Shown: piece by piece, positions 34,153-46,100 of the stretch | How the letters are laid out: every line of letters begins with the position of its first letter | Numbering within the stretch: the first letter of the stretch is position 1 | DNA from: Telmatactis stephensoni | Taxonomy: Eukaryota; Cnidaria; Anthozoa; Actiniaria; Isophelliidae | Assembly (NCBI GenBank): GCA_029948255.1 | Contig: JALIZF010001815.1 | Span: 558,001 to 622,000, forward strand | Length of the DNA stretch: 64,000 nucleotides | Reading direction: 5' to 3' | Made by a program: the position numbers and the translations under genes | Notes under the pieces: model-generated | Seen by the model: only the letters and a program-made list of their open reading frames with translations | Database searches by the model: none | What the model was told of the DNA's origin: nothing

Positions 34153-35029
34153 CCTTCTCTGGTTATGTAATTTGGATATACAACTGAAATTCATGTAAAA
34201 TTATGGAGCCTGGCAATTAAGAAAGCCATTCTTATATAAAGAACATCCCACTGACGTACTTATCGAAGATTTTCGCACGAGAGACCTAGCTAAAATAATA
34301 CAAAATAAACTTAACTCACTTTTCGGGTTTAGTCTTGATTTTAGACACCAAGAAATGAAGTTCTTTGTTGTTGATATTATTTTAATAATTTCTACCCACA
34401 CTCCCTTTCGAGTCTGTCGCGATGCTTAAGGTCTTTGGCTCGACAACGTTTATTGAAATAGTTGTATAATAGAACTGAAACGGCTGAAAAGCCTGACTAT
34501 TTCGATCTGAGAAAGATGGAAAGAGAAAGCGCGTTTTTATCATTCTTTCAGTGTGTCTCCGGCCGGCCATTGGCTGCTGGAGCCACACAGGAGATCTACT
34601 GCAATTGGTATATCAAAGAAATAAACCAAAACGAAGCTGCAATCAGAGTACGTGTGAATCAGTGTTAACGTGGTACAATACAAGCTTACTTGATTCCAAG
34701 AACTTTAGGGCTTTTATTGGATTTAAGAAGAGTCAACTACATATACCGCCGGTGAAATAAACATTTTGACAAGTGTTGACATCAGCTGTAGATTGACAGC
34801 TAGCGTCATCTGTAACTAGACTTTCACTTTTCCTCACCAATGAATAATAATAATGGTGTTTATTCAAAGTGTTCAGCGCTTGTAAGCGTTCATCTTTCGG
34901 TACGTGTGGCAGTGGATACACGAACGTTTGTCATCATCAATGGAGAGTTTACTGTAAATATACTGGCAATAAACAATTTATTGGGATACATCGAGGAACC
35001 AGTGCAAAAAATACGGCCTACGATAAACC
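34153..35029. other. Upstream region of receptor-cluster gene A
   Basis: No exon recognised. Short frames at 34462-34760 show no family features. The 5' UTR and promoter of gene A should lie near the right end; I see no clear TATA box. Confidence 0.45.
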
Positions 35030-38000
35030 ATGGAGAGATTAACCAAGGGAGAAGTCCTGGTATTGATTTTATGTGTTGTTTGCGCTGATTTCATCTTATC
35101 TGAAGGTGAGTACTTATAACAGAGCTCTACTCGCACTTTTCAATGTTAGTATGCTTTTCAAAAGGATTAGATTTACTCTTGTGGTTGTCATATATAGTAT
35201 AAAGTCTATAAGTTTTTATAATAGTGTAAACTAGTAATTATATATATAGGAGTGGGCGTCGCTAGCATCCATCATTACGTGCGTCAACACGGAAGAGACA
35301 TGAAATATGGCGGAAGCCAGATGCGGTGATGTTTGAATGTCTTCTCTAAACTTTTCAAAATGACTTTTAAAATGGTTTGCAAAGCCTTCAAACTGTAATT
35401 TAAGTTTATGATAATTACGTACAAGTTCGAATTTAATTTTTCACTGGGTATACTATATTACTATATTCAGACCAACGTTTTCCATAACTGATTAGCATGT
35501 TTATGTCAGACAAACATGGTTGCTTCAACATCCATGATAAATTAACTCTTCTGTTATAAGAACTAATAAGAACTTCAAAGAAGATCACCTTCAAATGTAT
35601 ATAGAGATATTTAATTTACTGAAAAGGCTGGAAGAACCACTGGTCTCTCTTAGAACTTTAACTGCATTGGTGGGCTGGTTGGCTGCTTAATTAACTAATA
35701 CAGGCTCGACTGTAAATCAAATTCAATGAATATGCAGGAGAAATTAAGTAGATGAAAACGATCTACCGTTCAGTACATCATCAGTTGAAAATGAACAAAT
35801 AAAAAGTTGTAAGGAAAGTGGCATTGGCGATAGGCGTGCCTGGAACTTAATTCAAAATCAACTTTTGACAGACAATTGAGGAAGTCTTTGAGATTACATA
35901 CGGAATATTATTAAAAGAAATTACGCATGTCTGTTATTTATAGCACGTAATTTGGAAATTACTATGAAAATGCATCAACGACGATTGTAGTCTCTGGATT
36001 TGTTGTATGTTATGCCAAAGTAGATTAAATAAGAGTGAGAAATACCGCTTATTCGTGTTACAATACAATACAATACAATACAATACAATACAATACAATA
36101 CAATACAATACAATACAATACAATACAATACAATACAATACAATACAATACAATACAATACAATACAATACAATACAATACAATACAATACAATACTTTA
36201 TTTAAAGTGGGTACATAGGCTAGTTTACAGATATTCCACTGAAATAATCATAAAAGTGTGTTTTTTAATCGCTGTGTCTTTATAAACCAACTATAAACTA
36301 AATTGAATTTTTCGTTAAACTGAAGGCGCTTGTCACTATTTTGTTCAATATGAAACACTGTCAGACAATTTAGAATTGTCCCGCTGCACCGTCATACATT
36401 GGCTGCTTATATATGTGCATACATTTTCTTTCTTTTACTGCTGATAATGTCGGTGACCGACGAAAGCTTGAGTTTATTATTAAAGAACAAATCATAGTAC
36501 GGCCTCAACCCTGCCTTTACTACTTGTCAGACAAGTTAGCTGTTTTAAAGATTAAATGCCTACAGTGATGAAGTGAGACGTTTGGCTTCATTCACTTAGG
36601 GTGAATCGTAATGTATGACATGATCATGTATCGAAACTTTTTCAGGTAATAATTCATCAATAACAACTATTATATCAGCAACAACGCCTGATGCGCTGAC
36701 ATCTACATCGCAGTCTACATCTGCACCAATCACTGCACCCTCATCAACATTGGAATCAAAAGCTGCACCCTCAACAACACCGGAACCAGCCACTTCATTT
36801 ACAACCATACCTGCACCAGCTGCATCACCAATGACACTGGAGCCAACAACTGCATTCCTAGCAACATCTACGCCAGCTGCATCACCAACGACATTGGAAT
36901 CAACACCTGCACCCTCAACCACGCTTGAAACAACCACTGCATTTTCGACGGCAGCTACAACAGTTGCATCACCAACAACACTGGAATCAACAACTACATT
37001 TCCGACGCGGGCATCTACGCTAGATGTATCACCAACGATATTGGAGTCAACAACTACACCTTCAACACCACTTGAACCAACCATTGCATTTACGACGACG
37101 GCTACACCAGCTACATCACCAGCCACATTGGAATCAACAACTGCATTTCCGACGCGGACATTTACGCTAGATGTATCACCAACGATATTGGAGCCAACAA
37201 CTGCAGTCCTGCCGACATTTACCCTAGCCGCATCACAAACGACATTGAAATCAACAGCTGCACCCTTAACAACACGGGAATCAGCCACTGCCTTTACGAC
37301 GACAGCTACACCTGCTGCATCACCAACGACATTTCAGTCAACAACTGCATTTTTGACGACATCTACGCCAGCTGTATCACCAACGACATTGAAAACAACT
37401 GCGCGATCAGGATCAACACCTGAAGTAACAACTGTTACTATACCAGAAACAACAATTGAAGCAACTGCCACTCCAACATTCATTCCCTCATCATCGTTAC
37501 CGACATCAACAATTTCACCACTACCACCTGGTGGTCCACCAACATCAACAACAACAACGACAAGGGAACCTGTATATGGAAAGTCACATACGCCATTGAG
37601 CCACGGTATGATAATCGCCATTGTAGTGGTTTGTCTGCTGTTTCTCGCTATCGACATCGCTTTGGCTATTGTTCTCTTCAAGATTGTTAGGAAACAAAAG
37701 TAAGAAATATCGAACTATATCGAAACTATATATTATCCCCACTGCGATGTAACGTTATGATAAAACAAAATTTGTTATACAAATTACTGTTTTTCCCAAA
37801 ATGGATAGGCTTCTGAAAACAACTATGTTTTGAGGCATTTTTTATTGATTTTGTTTTTGTTGTTATATATATATATTTTTTTGTTTTTGTTTGTTCTAGT
37901 TTAGTTTGTAAGTTAGTTTTGTTTCAATCATCATCTGAGCAGCACTGGAAATTGCTCTTAAGTTTTATTAACTAAAGTCAAAATTTAGAAATTACTCTAA

Positions 38001-41000
38001 TTAATTAAAATTACTTTTAATTTTACAGGAGGAAAGGAAAGATGACCATTGGTGAACCAGATGATCAAGGTAATCTAATATTAATAATGAAGTATTAATG
38101 ATTTCTTAGTAGATATAGTATTGAAAGGGACCAACACACGGTCTAACGGGCCGCCTTGGTTAGGTCTCGGACCTGGCTTAAAGGTTGAACAAAGGGGGAC
38201 CACCCTGCTTGGTGTGACAGTTCAGACTATCAGGTTAGAACACCATCACATTAAGCAAGGCTCATTTTTTAATCTCTTAACCCGCCCCGTGACGCAGAAC
38301 TCCCCAACGTTTTCGGTCGAAGTATTGTTGTGTATCATCGTCTCCCCGACGATGGATCTGGAACCCGAAAGCTCGGAATAAATCCTTAAATAACAACGTG
38401 GATGAATCGTTTATTAATCACTTTTTGAACGAATCCTACACAACTGAGATCAACTGATTTCGTAGAACAAAATGTGCTTGTGTAATGAGAAACACTTGTT
38501 GTTCAAAGACATGCAGGAACCCATGAGGCTCGAGGAGCTTCCATCATGTCTAGGATGTAGTGGATAGACGACCTGTTCCGATCCGGACCGGGTTATTTCC
38601 AGAATTAACACTTTTTCAGTCTTTGGTTATGAACTCAACTCTTAATAAGAATCACTTTAAATTATACAGGTATTAGCTCATTAATTATTTACTTATCTAA
38701 CTTCATGTTTGATCTGTCAATAAATTGTTGTTGAGAATGATGACAGAAGGTCATCGAAACGTCCAACTCATTGCGTTAGTTTTTCTTGTTAAACTTCATG
38801 TTTATCATCGTCATTATTGATTCACAAATAATTTATCTATTATCTGCAACAGAAAAAGTAAATCCCTTTTCCCCTCTCTCACTCAATGTTGGTGCACATC
38901 CAGGGGTTTAATTGCATTGAAGCAGTTTGCGCCGCGTTTGGGTGGGCCATGTGCAGCCACTAACAGCAATCGAGAGGAAGAGCGAGCACCAAAATGTTCT
39001 GGGCGAGTCCTGATTCAAAATTGTCTTTGAGGATCGATTGTAGCTGCATACAACTTGATTTGTTTTGTTTATATTTCCTTTTGACATTTCGGTCTCTCAC
39101 TTTAGCGATCAATTCGTGGAAAAAGTGTTCCAAAAATAAGCTGATGCAATCACTATAGTCGTCTTATAGGCCAATTGTGGTAAATGGAGGATCCTACTCA
39201 TGAGCTCTTGTCAAAGTATGATTACAATTACGATCATATGAGATGTGACACAGGAACTCCATCATCAATGTTTACTCGCCTTCCCCTCCCTCCCCATTCA
39301 ATATATTGTTCGAATTACTGCCAAGATAATGCCCATATATACAGCAGAGAAACAAGGCTGAGAACCTATTTTGATTAGGGAGAGAGGGGAGGGTGAATAA
39401 CTCACTATTGGGTACATATGGACGTGTTCAACTAATAAGTAAGGGATTCAGTCTTTAAACATTGTTTCGTCTCACGAGTTATATCCATGATTGTAGTCTT
39501 TAAACCAGGCCCAAAATGGTTCTAAACAGTGGTCCGGTAGAAATATAATTATTCCTGTTGTCGCTATTATATTGTAAGACTCGACGAATTCCACCCTAGC
39601 ACACATCCAGTTCCTCGAGAATTTCGGTACACAAGCATCACACATTTGTGTAATTTTTAATTACCAAATAAAGTGTACATTCTGTTTTCAGATAAAGAAC
39701 GAGGCGAACCCGATCTTGTTCAACTCAAGACTTTGGATGATCAAGACAATCTCACAACACAACAGGAAACTGTTGAGCTGACAGATGTCGTGGTAGTTAA
39801 AGATGCGAATTCCCAAACCGATGATGAAACAACACAAGACAAAAAGGAAAATAAGAATGAGTATGTTGGGGCTGAAAATGAAGTCAAAGTTGAAGTACAT
39901 CACAACAATGAAATGCCACAGGGAGATACAGACGAGGAGAAGGGAACTGACGACGTGAAAATAGACGATGAGGTAATAAACCAGCTGCGTCAACCGATAC
40001 ACGCAATACCTGCAACAAATAAACCCGAAACGACGGATACACGTACTGAACAAGGAAAAGGAGAAAATGCATTGGAAGATAAGAAAATAGAGGAATTAAA
40101 TGTGCAGTCTGGAACTCAAGAAGATAAGAGGAGCACAGATGAGGCGGTTGATAAGGAGAGCAGTGAGATATTTAATCCGAAACAGGTGGAGAAAAAAGAT
40201 CAAGACAGCAACATAGACAAAGATCAAGAAGACAGTGGCACAGAGGTGAACCTTGATCAACATGTTATTGTATCACAACCATCAGAAGTGGTAGGTGACG
40301 AAGAGAAAGAGGAAATGAAAGATGAAGATAGAGAAAAAGAGAAAACAAGTGAAGAACAACAAACAGCAGAGAAAGAGAAAGAACCAGAAAATGATGGAAA
40401 CCCAGATAAATTGGACACTTTAGAGGATAAATATGGTGAATCTAAGCAAGATGAGATGGTAACTAGTGAAAACGATGACACTGATGGCGAGCAAACATTT
40501 ACTGAGGCGGAGCTGCATGAAAAACCTGCAACTCTACAGGCTACCACAGTTGTTAGCGAAGAAGACAAAAAAGTCAACGAACAACAAGCAGTTGTAAAAG
40601 CCCAACTCGTGAAAAAATTGGAAGAGCAACACAGAAAAGCTCAAGAAAGGGAAAATAAATTAAAGGAAAAAGAAATGAAAAAGAAGGAAAAGCAGGAAAA
40701 GAAGGAGAAAAAGGCTCAAGAAAAATTAGAGAAACAACAAAAGAAGCGAGAGAAGGAAGCTCTAGAAAAAGAGAAGAAAAAAATGAAGCAAACGAAATCC
40801 CAGGATGTGCAACCCGCAGTTTTTTGTAAACCAAGTCATGATGCAGAAGAACAACTCGGTGAAGAAGCTGCCCAAGAAAAGGATGCTGAGAATGAAACTA
40901 ACAAAACTGCTGATGCTGTGCAAGAAAAAAATGCTGATGTTGATGACGCTAACACTGACCAAGAACCAGACTCTGAAGAACATTCTGCAACCACTAATGA

Positions 41001-41769
41001 CAAGAAGAAAGAATCCAAAGAACAAGATCAAGACGGGGATACAAACGCGCAAGAAGAACCGAAGAATGAAGAAAACAGTGAACCCACAGAAATAGTCTCT
41101 TCTGCTGATAAAGCATCCGAAGAAAAGACCTCGAGCAATGATGAGCCATCAGCAATTAGCTCCTTTGATAATGGACCCGAAGAAATCACCTCGAGCATTG
41201 ATGAGCCCCAAGAAGAAAGTTCTATTGATAAGGGTCTTGAAGAAAAGACGAAGGAACCTTCCGAAAAAGGTCCTGAAGAAAAGATCTCTTGCAATGATGA
41301 CCCTCCAGAAAAGGACCTCTCTGATAAAGGTCCCGAAGAAAATACTTCGAGTATAGATGACACTTCGCAAGAGCATGCGCACTCCTCAGATAATGGATCA
41401 GAAGAAAAAGTCTCAACCAATGATGGGCCTATAGAAAAGGCCCCATCCACCGACGTTCCTGAAGAAAAGATCTCAAGCCAGGATATCGATGACCCTACGG
41501 AAAAGGGCCCTTCAGATAAAAATCCCGAGGAAATGGCGTCAAGCACTAATGGCCCTTCAGAAGAGGAGCCCTCTAATGAAGATCCCGAAGAAAATTCCTC
41601 AAGCCAGGATGACCCTACGGAAAAGGGCCCTTCCGATAAAATTCCTGAGGAAATGGCGCACAGCACTTATGACCCTTCAGAAAAGGAACCATCTAATAAA
41701 AATCCTGAAGAAAAGACCTCAAGCAATGATGTCCCTCAAGATAAAGAGCCCTCCGATGATAACACGTAA
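35030..41769 (+). CDS. Receptor-cluster gene A: mucin-like type I membrane protein with long acidic tail
   Basis: Four exons: 35030-35105, 36646-37699, 38029-38069, 39692-41769, in frame, 1082 residues. Exon 1 is a signal peptide (MERLTKGEVLVLILCVVC...). Exon 2 encodes about 320 residues of Thr/Pro/Ser/Ala repeats (SPTTLESTTAF-type, units of roughly 25-35) typical of O-glycosylated mucin stalks. A membrane segment follows at about 347-370 (MIIAIVVVCLLFLAIDIALA), then a basic stop-transfer. The cytoplasmic part (about 710 residues) is extremely Glu/Lys/Asp-rich. It has a KEKE coiled-coil-like block (EKKEKKAQEKLEKQQKKREK) near its middle and, toward the C-terminus, about 15 degenerate repeats built on PEEKxSSxDxPxEKxPSD. 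No enzyme domain. The intron phases match genes B and C. Function unknown; a glycocalyx, matrix or receptor role are possibilities. Confidence 0.82.
36061..36195. repeat. (CAATA)27 microsatellite
   Basis: A perfect pentanucleotide array of 27 copies (135 bp) in intron 1 of gene A. The Ile/Gln/Tyr/Asn reading frames on both strands are artefacts. Confidence 0.97.
38070..39691. other. Gene A intron 3
   Basis: 1.6 kb with no recognised exon. A GTCATCGAAACGTC motif near 38751 resembles motifs common near the 3' ends of Penelope-like or LINE retroelements. The region 38110-38400 is higher in GC and may be a retroelement remnant, but no coding sequence survives. Confidence 0.35.
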
Positions 41770-41930
41770 TCGTAACTATGGCGATGAAGTTCTTTTTTTT
41801 TTTCATTTTAGGAAATTGTGCTTGCTGAATTGATAATATTCTGGTAATATGACATTACCTGTACTTCAAAGTAAAATATGTTTTGTTTAAAAGTTTGGTA
41901 TAGTTAGGACTATTAATAATGATTAATAAT

Positions 41931-41936
41931 AATAAA
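41931..41936 (+). terminator. Putative poly(A) signal of gene A
   Basis: AATAAA about 160 bp after the TAA stop in an AATAAT-rich stretch. Confidence 0.45.
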
Positions 41937-43191
41937 TAATGTATATGTACACACGTGACACATGCAAGATATCATGCAAGTTTTGGCCCATTTAGTTATA
42001 GTCCAAAATATGCACGTACGTATACCTGACGTATACATGAATTAGAATAAATGAAGTTTATAATTAAGTCTTATTAAGTCTATTTAAGTCTTTATTAGCG
42101 TATGCATGCAATCAGTGTAGTTCGATTTTACACCATGCTCTTAACGTGACCGGGTTCACTGTCAGGTCTGTCAGTAGTTGACTATGCGTGGGTGGATTCA
42201 GCGGAGTGGCGATCAGCCCCCTCCCATTTTTAGCAACTTTCAAATGCAATTTAATGCATGCAAAACAGCCGTTTTTTGAATAAATGTTGGGTACGTTTTT
42301 TGTTTAATTTGTTTTGTCTATTGCGCATGCTTGGTTTTGTTGTTAGTTTGTTCTTGCAGACATGACCCTGTATCTTATCCATCCCCACTCAACCATTCAA
42401 AATCCCTGGATCCACATCCCACGAGTGGGCACTTGGTTAGGCATGGTTGCATACGTGCGACGCCGTGGCTTAGACCGGAAATACTCAAAAAGTTCTGCTC
42501 CAAACCGGAAAAACAACCTTTTACAAAACCTAGATTGTAAAACTAAGTTTTTGGAGGCTTTTTACTTAACTTTAAGCAGGAGCCTATGGACTCCTGCTTT
42601 AAGAGGATATTTTTTCCCCCAATTTCGAGTAATATGGCTGAAAGTGCCAAACACTAGCCCTTTTTGCAAGTTTAAATTCAAATTTTCCTTTTGGATTAAC
42701 ACTCAAATTCTTTTGCAAAGATACATCCCAATTAAGTGTGAGTTTTAAAAATATCAAAACTGTCCCATTGAGAAAGTCTAGACTGAAAGCGCGCGGAAAC
42801 AAAATCGCTCGAGCGCAGAAAATACGCAAAATCCCGAAACCCTAACCTTCGCGGAATGCTAGTCTACTATTAACACGACGAAATCGCAATCAATTTGTCC
42901 ATTACTATGGCCTGTAATTGTAATATTCAGATGATACATCCATCCAAGCAAGACTGTAGCCAAACCCGGAAACAGATCTTTCGTATAAGGGTTTTGTAGA
43001 TCAGAGATAGCGAAAGACCTTATTTGGTATTAATTAGTTGCCATGACAACAGGCAGAAAGCACATGTCATGGCATGACACAGCCGATATCAGTCATTCAA
43101 CACGTGACAGAGATGGATACAATGTGCTTGGTAAATGCATGATAACACTGAAGAAGTTAAGACAACTGAACTGTTTGATAGCAGACACGTA
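41937..43191. other. Intergenic region between genes A and B
   Basis: No exon recognised. Near 42570-42595 a short hairpin (AGCAGGAGTCCATAGGCTCCT-type complement pair) is visible. An in-frame ATG at 43135 would extend gene B by 19 polar residues ahead of its signal peptide; I prefer the start at 43192. Confidence 0.45.
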
Positions 43192-46100
43192 ATGCATTTG
43201 GTTTTATATTGTCTATCCTGGTGTTCTTTATTGTATTACGTTGCATCGTTTGTGGATATTACTAGAAACTCTAATGGCGATATATTTACGAACCAAAGGA
43301 ACAATACTTGGTGCAGTGACTGTAGCATGTACGGGGGGAATTGCGTCGATATGAAGGAAATTTGCTGCAAACAATGTCAATGTCGTGCTAATCAGACTTC
43401 CTATTTAAGGGACAAGAACCAATGTATACCTTCCAAGAGGTTGACATCGGTGTTATTTCGTGACGCGAACCAAGGTATGTGTTAGCATAGTTAACTCTGG
43501 TGTTAAGTGATTATCAGTTGGCTAATACTTACTGCAAGACTGGCTATTAAATAACCTTTTAGGTTATAAAACACTTATCGAATGCCGTAGTGATATTAGA
43601 CTGTTTATCGCGACCCAATTGCAAGTCTTCTTGCCACATTGTACTATGAAAGCACTAATTTAATTCATTCAAGTCTTGACCAGCCCTGAAACCCAATTAA
43701 CCCTCATAGCCTACTATAGGTAATAGAAGATTTCATTTGCACTATAGTAGCTAGTCTCCACCAGTGATGAAAGCACTAATTTATTAGACAGAACACTGAT
43801 TTACACGACAGCCTTAGTATGGCACGACACCCCTGATTCTAGATTTGCGGGCCCACTATTATTGGCACGGCACCCTTCATCATCGTGGAAAATTTGTTGG
43901 CTTGATGGGATGCCGAGCCCAAAATAATTAGTCTGCGTGCCAAGATTTAGGGGTACCGTGCAATGAAAAGATTATCATAAATCTAATCGGGCTGAACGCA
44001 CCGATCCTACAACTTGAGAAACCCTAATAGGATACAGTTATGGTATATAGGTTTAGTTTGGAAAAGATTTTAATTCTATTTGCATGAATGAGTTAAGTCT
44101 TCCTGCAACATATCCGATGAAAACACTGATTTAATTCATGGACACAATCTAGCAAGTGAGTAAGTCCTGCCTCGATTCAGCAACCTTATTAAACAGCATT
44201 TAACCATTTCACGAATTGATATTTTATTTTGTTTTTCATCGTCTCAAATCATTTGGCTTTCAGTTACTTTATATTCAGTTTACGTTTCATTTAACGTTGG
44301 TCTCTTCGTTGCAAATCATTTGGCTTTCAGTTTCGACTCAGTTACTTTATATTCTGTCTACGTTTCATTTTTCCATCGTTTTTATCGTTTCAATTCATTT
44401 GGCTTCCACATACTTATTCTCTCTACGTTTATTTTTACGTTGGGTGAATGGTATGTGATTTGTACAACCAAAACTTTGAAGTCTTTCACCGGCAGACGAC
44501 CTTTGGCCTACTGCTGAAAGCTTTGGTCTGAGTATAATAGCAAACGACATTAAATGATATATCATATCTTCACCACAGCATATCATCGCAACTTTGTGGC
44601 TAATATATATCTCTGTTGTAAATATAAGAACTTTCCCGTCTTCGTGGGCTCGTATTTGGCCCAATCTCAAACCAAAGTCTAGACAAGTAGAAAGAAGGAA
44701 AAGAAATTTGACACTCTTTTAATTGAATTAACTAAATCGATCATGCACGGTTCCCGGCTCTTTGACTCCCCATAGGGGTGGTACTGAGGAGGATAAATTT
44801 GTCAGTCGAACCGGCCTTCATGAGTGACCATCACTTTTAGACAACCACCCTAGCTGCATTAAATGGCCACTTTATAATTTACCATGATCATCTCCGTGAG
44901 TGACCACATCTTTAAAAAAACACCCTTTATTAAACGACCACTTTGAACTGTTTACCTCATACAGTGCAACCTCCATGAATCTCCCCGAGCACTACATCCC
45001 ATCTCCCTTCCTCCAATTGCTTTTCCCCCTCGGACTAGGCATAAATTTGATAATTGCAACTATTTGACCAAAGGGACGATCCGACGATCGTTTGACAGAG
45101 GTTAAGCTTTCCAAAATTTCCTGATTTGTCTTAACCGCGTAGGGTTTTGTAAACAAACCATTGTTACATTCAATGCCATCGGTTTAAAACCGCGTTGTCC
45201 ACGAACAGTACGCAAATTTACTTAATTTGTGAGTTTGAAGTAATACTGGAACACTATTGAGCCAATGAAAGCCAGTGAATTTTCGTGGAGATTTAATTGG
45301 TGACAATTTATCCTGTGGTGCCCCTCCCCTCCCCCCTCCCCCCTCCCCCTCCACTTCCTCTCCTGCCCCTCCACTTCCTCCCATCCCCAGATGACCGTCC
45401 ACGAAGGCAAGTGAAAATTCTTTGTGCGATGAGAAAGTCATATACAGAGGGCGTCAACCTGTTACCTGTCAACTTATTTGATTAAAAATGAATTTTTGTT
45501 ATTAGAACTTGAGGTATTATCATGGCATGTTAAAGGAATGCGGGCACGCTTCTTCCTATATCAAGCAATAAAAATTGTCAAAGCTATAAATGACGCCAGG
45601 TCCGCCGGAGACAAGGCCACGAACATGGCTGTGGTATAAACTAATTATCACCAAGACAGGACGCGTCTTTAGGGCGTAGGATAATTAACTTTTCTGTTCA
45701 GTATTGTTGAACTCTGACACCATAATTATGTTGGTTATTAAACAACCTTTAGGGGAAAACCCGACGGAACTATTTTTTAGGGATTAACTTGGAAACCAAA
45801 ATTTGGCAGAGTCGAAAAAAAATACTTATGCTGTGGTTTGTTTCAGTTGCCGCTGGGAATGATCCAGAGAAGAAACTACAATGAAATATTATGATATCAT
45901 CAAATCTTCCTTGTAATACTGGCTACAAATAAATTGATTTCCGAAGTTCATTTTTGGTGCATGTCCGCAAACAATAGCTTTTTGTTCGAGACAGACCACT
46001 GCACGACAGGTCCTTGACAACGGACCACGACAAACTATCCCGGCTTCATTCTTTAATTAATCTTTTTAACTCGACGATCTTTTAAAGATTTGCTATTGTT

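Noticed and set aside
33744..34198. Leu/Phe/Ser and Arg/Glu repeat ORFs
   Set aside because: By-products of the (CTTCT)n microsatellite; all frames translate into pentapeptide repeats.
35934..36285. Ile/Val/Leu/Tyr/Cys and Ile/Gln/Tyr/Asn repeat ORFs
   Set aside because: By-products of the (CAATA)n microsatellite.
36596..37288. 230-codon Val/Asp/Gly-rich minus-strand ORF
   Set aside because: Antisense shadow of the Thr/Pro/Ser-rich exon of gene A; the plus frame has proper splice sites and a membrane segment.
38745..38775. Second hammerhead ribozyme candidate (TGATGACAGAAGGTCATCGAAAC)
   Set aside because: The bases that should form the free catalytic core are base-paired with the other arm (GATGAC/GTCATC), so the fold cannot be a hammerhead.
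39688..41666. Several Ser/Phe/Leu-rich minus-strand ORFs and Lys-rich plus-strand frames
   Set aside because: Shadows of the long acidic exon of gene A, whose codon bias keeps other frames open.
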